DNA of 52,448 bases from contig CASFNR010000022.1 in NCBI GenBank assembly GCA_949296115.1, forward strand, positions 1 to 52,448. The letters are read 5' to 3'. Origin of the DNA: an uncultured Eubacteriales bacterium. Its GTDB lineage: Bacteria; Bacillota; Clostridia; Oscillospirales; Oscillospiraceae. Within the stretch, counting starts at the first letter, position 1. The number at the start of each line of letters is the position of its first letter. The notes beneath the pieces are model-generated. The model was not told the origin of the DNA and ran no database searches. It saw nothing but the letters and a program-made list of their open reading frames with translations. The translations under genes and the position numbers were made by a program. This document shows positions 48,246-52,448 of this stretch, piece after piece.

Positions 48246-51200
48246 ATGATGCGGTTAACAAAACGAGCGCTCTCCGCATTCCTGGCATTCGTCATGGTGT
48301 TCACCATGCTGCCGCTGCAGAGCTGGGCGGATACGACCCAGACCAGCAACGACTCCGTGAACCTGATGGATTCCTTCGGCGGAGTTGCGCCATTGTCGGA
48401 GGACGGCGATTCGCTGAAGCTCGACAGTGCATCCACGGTGATTGCAGTAGAAGGTACTCATACCTTTACCGCTTCCCTGGTGAACGCTGCAGGAGAGGCC
48501 ACGCAGCTCGGTGGCTCTGACTGCGGGTGGACGTCCAGCAATGATGGTGTCGCAACCGTAAGTGGCGGCACTGTGACCGGCGTGTCTGCCGGTACGGCGA
48601 AGATCACCTGCACCTATGAAGGGCTGGAGACTTCCGCCATGGTGACGGTGACCAATGCGAACTATCGCCTGGTCTACGAATCCAACTACCCGACGGGTGC
48701 AAAGAAGTATATTTACCAGAACGGCAGCACCGCTTCTGTTGGTGATGCGGTCAACACTACGGTCAACGAGACCTATGATCCCGGCGCCACCGCCACGGTT
48801 GCGGGCGGTATCTTTACCACCATCAACTACGATCTGGACTATTATCAGGGTTCGGATGGTAACCGATACGAGGTTGGCGATCCCATTGTAATGAATGCCA
48901 ACCTGACGCTGACGGCGCACTGGGTAGCGAACGACAATACCACCAACCAGGAGAGTATTACGGTGCGCTACTACAGGATCAGTAACAGCTATCAGTATGT
49001 GGACAAAACCGTGACTGCCACATTCACCTGGCAGGGTTACAATAGCGCAACGGTTACATTTATCACGGGCAATAACCAGGACACCATCGTCGAAAATTAT
49101 GACGGCTTCTATGGCTGGACAATTGGCGGCCAGGAGTATTCGTTCAATGAGCAGGTGACAACAACCGCCACGCGGAGATCTACATGGGACGGGAGCAGTT
49201 ATTGGCTTGTTGAAGCTCACCCCTTGCGGGCAGAAGACAGTGTCGTGAGTGCCCAGTTCTTTATCCGGAAGGGGGATGCCACCGGTTTTGGTGAGGCAGA
49301 CCAGTACTATTCCGTTGGTAGCGGTACGATTGTTAGTGGTCTAGGAAAAAAAGGACCGTATGAGCAGTTCCGTGTTGTTGCAGGCAGTGATGATGTTGAC
49401 AGCAATGTAAATGATTATGTTCTGACATCGCCTTCCGCTGCCCAGATTGCCAACCTGATGAACATTTCTTTGGATGAGGCATCGGCGGTCCGCTGGTATG
49501 TAATCAAGCATCAGAGCGATGGCTACCATGTGGACGGTGTGATCTATCTGAAAGATAAGTATTGGAAGGTAGAGTTCATCGACCCGGATTCCGGCGACGT
49601 GATCCAGACCCTGCTGGTTCCCGACTCGGAAAAAATCCCTGTCTCGGAGATTTTGAACACCAATGATCTGAATACAGACCTGCGGGAATTCCAGCGCTGG
49701 GTGGATTCAAATGGCGACGAGGCCAATTTTAATAATGTTGTAACGGGAGATATGCAGTTCACCGCTTCTTTCAAGCGCTACTCCGGCTATACGGTGCAGC
49801 ATTATCTCCAGAATGCAAACAACGATGGCTACACATTGGATGAGGATGCAACTGAAGTAAAGCGTAAAGAAACCGGTGCACATGTGACAGCGGATGAAAA
49901 AACATACCCTGGTTTTACATACAATTCCGGTAGGTCGACGGCTTCCGGTACGGTGAACAGTGAAGGTACGTTGGTGCTGAAGCTGTACTATGATCGGGAG
50001 CAGTATACGGTCACCTACAAATACGAGGGGACTGTTCCCGACGACGCAGAAACAGTGCCTGCCGCAACGAAGTATAAGCAGGGTGCAACCGTTACGGTTG
50101 CGCAGGATCCGACCTCCGAACGGTATCAGTTTACTGGCTGGACTGTGGAGACGGAAGGTGTTTCCGTTGACAATGGACAGTTTACCATGCCCACAAAGAA
50201 CGTGACGTTTGTGGGATCGTGGGAACAGAAAGTCTTTGGCGGAGAGCCCATTACCGTAGAGGTGATTATGGACGGTAATCAGGTTCCGGCTGAGTCTTAT
50301 GTGACGCCTTCGAACCTGGAGAATGGGACAGCGGATTTCAAGGCCACCTACGGTAACGATGTTTACACAATTACGTATACCTATGACAATCTGAACTGTG
50401 CGGACATTGAGCTGGATGTTACGGTTCCCGAGGGCTATTCGGTATCGGTGGATTCTGATGATAAGAGTGACACCGTAGGCTTTGATGGAACAACGGTGAA
50501 CTGCAGCATTACAGGCGACGGTGCAGAGTGGAGTCTGGATAACATTCCCGGCGGCGCTACGATTACCGTAACGCTGACAAAGCTGCAATATCTTGTAAAG
50601 TATGAAGCTGAAGAGGGTGGCTCTGTCAGCCTGGATGAGGAGACAATCGTCCACGGTTGGAATGGGCAGGGTTCCACCGCAACACCGGATACTGGCTATT
50701 ACTTCGTCAACTGGACAAAGGGTGATAAAGTAGTCAGCACGCATCCGACATATGTACCCCAAAATGTCACCGAGACGGCAACTTACACAGCGCACTTTGC
50801 TGAGCAGACTGCCATCACCATCAAGGCTGGTGACCTGAGAAAGACCTATGATGGCACTGCCATCAATGCGGATGGCACGAAGTATACATTGGTAGGAGGA
50901 GAGCTGCAGGACGGACATCGCATTGTTGTGACCACGGAGGTCAGCGCTGCTGTCGTAAATGTGGGCGATCCTGGCGAGCACCGGATTGCTACTTACCATA
51001 TCTATGACAACAACAACAAGGATGTTGGCTACCTGTATGATGTTGAACTTCTGCCCGGCACGCTGACGATCAATCCGAGACCTGTGACGGTCACAGCGAA
51101 TAACCAGACCAAGGTCTACGGCGAAGAGGATCCTGAGCTGACCGCAACGGTGACAGGCACGCTGAATGGCGATAAGGTTGAGTACACTCTGAGCCGTGAA

Positions 51201-51335
51201 GAGGGCGATGATGTAGGAACTTATGAGATTACCCCCACCGGAGAACAGGTTCAGGGCAACTACACGGTAAGCTACGCTCCCGGAACGCTGGAGATTACCC
51301 AGAAGAGCGGCACATTGACAAGAGCGGCACATTGA
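48246..51335 (+). CDS. Large surface protein, N-terminal part (Ig/InlB/MucBP/MBG-type repeats)
   Basis: 1029 codons before a frameshift stop. Signal peptide residues 1-28 (ALSAFLAFVMVFTMLPLQSW); Big_2-like Ig domain about 56-135 (ATVSGGTVTGVSAGTAKITC); InlB-type repeats (about 138-225); a MucBP-like segment from residue 515 (YTVQHYLQNANNDGYTLDED) with Listeria-type repeats (YQFTGWTVETEG); MBG/YDG-type domains from 856 (ITIKAGDLRKTYDG) and 946 (PVTVTANNQTKVYGEEDPEL). The stop at 51333-51335 is caused by a 17-bp tandem duplication: removing one copy joins SGTLTVTGYDYEGVYDAA in frame. So the true protein runs on past the window. AGGAGG 9 bases before ATG. Confidence 0.85.
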   Translation: MMRLTKRALSAFLAFVMVFTMLPLQSWADTTQTSNDSVNLMDSFGGVAPLSEDGDSLKLDSASTVIAVEGTHTFTASLVNAAGEATQLGGSDCGWTSSNDGVATVSGGTVTGVSAGTAKITCTYEGLETSAMVTVTNANYRLVYESNYPTGAKKYIYQNGSTASVGDAVNTTVNETYDPGATATVAGGIFTTINYDLDYYQGSDGNRYEVGDPIVMNANLTLTAHWVANDNTTNQESITVRYYRISNSYQYVDKTVTATFTWQGYNSATVTFITGNNQDTIVENYDGFYGWTIGGQEYSFNEQVTTTATRRSTWDGSSYWLVEAHPLRAEDSVVSAQFFIRKGDATGFGEADQYYSVGSGTIVSGLGKKGPYEQFRVVAGSDDVDSNVNDYVLTSPSAAQIANLMNISLDEASAVRWYVIKHQSDGYHVDGVIYLKDKYWKVEFIDPDSGDVIQTLLVPDSEKIPVSEILNTNDLNTDLREFQRWVDSNGDEANFNNVVTGDMQFTASFKRYSGYTVQHYLQNANNDGYTLDEDATEVKRKETGAHVTADEKTYPGFTYNSGRSTASGTVNSEGTLVLKLYYDREQYTVTYKYEGTVPDDAETVPAATKYKQGATVTVAQDPTSERYQFTGWTVETEGVSVDNGQFTMPTKNVTFVGSWEQKVFGGEPITVEVIMDGNQVPAESYVTPSNLENGTADFKATYGNDVYTITYTYDNLNCADIELDVTVPEGYSVSVDSDDKSDTVGFDGTTVNCSITGDGAEWSLDNIPGGATITVTLTKLQYLVKYEAEEGGSVSLDEETIVHGWNGQGSTATPDTGYYFVNWTKGDKVVSTHPTYVPQNVTETATYTAHFAEQTAITIKAGDLRKTYDGTAINADGTKYTLVGGELQDGHRIVVTTEVSAAVVNVGDPGEHRIATYHIYDNNNKDVGYLYDVELLPGTLTINPRPVTVTANNQTKVYGEEDPELTATVTGTLNGDKVEYTLSREEGDDVGTYEITPTGEQVQGNYTVSYAPGTLEITQKSGTLTRAAH

Positions 51336-51336
51336 C
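51303..51336 (+). repeat. 17-bp tandem duplication causing a frameshift
   Basis: AAGAGCGGCACATTGAC occurs at 51303-51319 and again at 51320-51336, back to back. One copy gives an unbroken frame (CAG AAG AGC GGC ACA TTG ACA GTG); two copies shift it and create TGA at 51333-51335. Confidence 0.95.
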
Positions 51337-51706
51337 AGTGACGGGCTATGACTACGAAGGCGTGTACGATGCAGCTGAGCATGGCAGTGCCGCCACTGCG
51401 AGTGTGACAGATGGAACGACCATTGAGTACAGCGTGGATGGTGGAAAGAGCTGGAGCGAGACGGTGCCGACCATTAAGGATGTAGGGACCATCGAGGTTC
51501 AGGTGCGTGCGACGAACAAGAACTACGTAACGGCGACCAACAGCTACACGCTGAAAGTGACACCGAAGGCGGTAACGGTCACAGCGGATAACAAGAGCAA
51601 GACCTACGGGGATGAAGATCCCGAGCTGACTGCGACAGTGGATGGCACGCTGAATGACGATAAGGTAGTCTACACTCTGAGCCGTGAAGAGGGCTCTGAG
51701 CCGTGA
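51337..51706 (+). pseudogene. Large surface protein, middle part in shifted frame
   Basis: The continuation of the same protein, now in another frame: VTGYDYEGVYDAAEHGSAAT (MBG-type), then TPKAVTVTADNKSKTYGDED and DGTLNDDKVVYTLSREEG, which copies the previous MBG unit closely. It can be read from a TTG at 51332 only by chance, with no ribosome site, so it should not be taken as a separate gene. A second tandem duplication ends the frame at 51706. Confidence 0.85.
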
Positions 51707-51712
51707 AGAGGG
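51675..51712 (+). repeat. 19-bp tandem duplication, second frameshift
   Basis: CTCTGAGCCGTGAAGAGGG at 51675-51693 repeated at 51694-51712. Removing one copy gives TYTLSREEGNDVGEYAITAS in one frame. The same 19 bases occur once, undoubled, in the preceding MBG unit (around 51187-51205). The net of both duplications is 36 bp, so the original frame is regained after 51712. Confidence 0.95.
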
Positions 51713-52448
51713 CAATGATGTAGGAGAGTATGCCATCACAGCCAGCGGCGAAGCCACCCAGGGCAACTACACGGTGGAGTATAACCCTGGTAAGCTGACG
51801 ATCAAGCCGATCAGCGAAGAAGTGGTCGTGAAGATCAGGGAGAACAGTGCAGAGTATACCTATGACGGGACGGAGAAGAGCGTAACCGGATACACGGTGA
51901 CCGACATCTCCAATGCGCTGTACACGGAGAATGACTTCACCTTCAGTGGAACGGCGCTGGTCACAGGTACGGATGCCGGCTTCTACCCGATGGAGCTGAC
52001 GGCTGAAGACTTCACCAACACCAGCAAGAACTTCAGCAACGTGAAGTTTGTGATTGTGGACGGCGGCCTGACGATCAGCCCGATCAGCGAGAAAGTGGTT
52101 GTCGAAATCACGGAGAACAGTGCGACGGAGACCTATGATGGTACGATGAAGACCGTAACTGGTTACACTATGACAAAGACTTCTAACCCGTTGTACAAGG
52201 ATTCGTATTTTGATTTCACTGGAAATGCAGCTGCAAGCGGCATTGAGACAGGCTACTATGAGATGAAGCTGTTTGCCAGCGATTTTGCAAATAAGAATCC
52301 GAACTTTACCAATGTTGAGTTTACGATTGTGGACGGCGGCCTGACGATCAACCCGATCAGCGAAGAAGTGGTTGTAACGATCACAGAGAACAGCGCAGCG
52401 GAGGTCTACGATGGCACACCGAAGAGCGTGACCGGGTACACGGTGACC
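51711..52448 (+). pseudogene. Large surface protein, continuation to the window end
   Basis: From 51711 the frame is again that of the 48246 start: GNDVGEYAITASGEATQGNY closes the MBG unit, then near-identical 91-residue units begin (ISEEVVVKIRENSAEYTYDG; ISEKVVVEITENSATETYDG; ISEEVVVTITENSAAEVYDG). Open to the last base, so the gene is cut by the window edge and any anchor lies beyond. Typed as pseudogene only because the upstream frame is broken; if either duplication is an assembly error, this is plain coding sequence. Confidence 0.8.
51810..52448 (+). repeat. 273-bp (91-residue) tandem coding repeats
   Basis: Units begin at 51810, 52083 and 52356, exactly 273 bp apart, each opening ISE(E/K)VVV and containing YDGT.K(S/T)VTGYT and FTFSGTA- or FDFTGNA-like strands with a closing VDGGLTI. 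The third is cut by the window. The spacing is a multiple of three. Confidence 0.9.

Noticed and set aside
49707-51332. A 541-codon open frame antisense to the large surface protein
   Set aside because: It is Cys/Arg/Ile-rich and tracks the repeats of the sense gene; no start signal.
51332-51706. A separate 124-codon gene
   Set aside because: TTG start without a ribosome site, created by the 17-bp duplication; it is the middle of the surface protein.
51810-52448. Regularly spaced repeats considered as a CRISPR array
   Set aside because: Units are 273 bp, coding, and directly adjacent; no short repeat-spacer pattern and no cas genes.

Overview
The window looks like a chromosomal segment from a spore-forming, gut-type Clostridium relative (Bacillota, Clostridia; my best guess is an Oscillospiraceae-like lineage). 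The evidence is spoIVA, a YceD-L32 pair, FeoB followed by a Cys-rich FeoB-associated membrane peptide, maltodextrin transport genes with a LacI regulator, consensus sigma-A promoters, strong AGGAGG ribosome sites and high GC. The assignment rests on gene content and style only.

Left end (1-2439): the end of an integrated element. A truncated tRNA-Asn (3' part only, from the anticodon loop onward) marks the junction. Beside it lie a repressor with three TGCAARTGCA operators, a frameshifted HTH gene, an excisionase-like protein, and decayed fragments (ribbon-helix-helix gene, YqaJ-like tail). The integrase and the other att site are outside the window. Iron region (2563-6762): two divergent operons, one for a 34-residue membrane peptide, a DUF3793 protein and flavodoxin, the other for FeoA, FeoB and a Cys-rich peptide. 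Five copies of a GTTAGC-N4-GCTAAC palindrome sit at both promoters and inside the feo operon. A damaged acetyltransferase gene follows.

Middle (7583-26103): a cobalamin-type riboswitch before hemA-hemL (ALA synthesis from glutamyl-tRNA); a Gld-like ABC exporter operon; a two-component system; a HIT protein; a secreted C39-like/SleB-like fusion; a PH-domain protein; spoIVA; yceD-rpmF (the L32 gene encodes a shortened zinc ribbon); der-plsY-gpsA and a YitT protein.

Carbohydrate region (26180-39515): a LysR regulator, a maltodextrin-type ABC transporter without its ATPase, a GH31 glucosidase, a LacI regulator, an SGNH hydrolase, a GH133-type debranching enzyme and a HAD phosphatase. TTAATCGATTAA operators occur at all three promoters, so the locus reads as one regulon for uptake and breakdown of alpha-glucan oligosaccharides.

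Right end (39872-52448): a membrane protein with a degenerate GGDEF domain, an ECF sigma factor, a single-pass membrane protein (possible anti-sigma), a transglutaminase-like lipoprotein, and a compact type IV pilus-like set (PilC, four small membrane/pseudopilin proteins, PilT). Two secreted repeat proteins follow. The last is a very large Ig/MBG-repeat surface protein broken by two short tandem duplications (17 and 19 bp) whose frame effects cancel, and it runs off the window inside a 273-bp repeat array.
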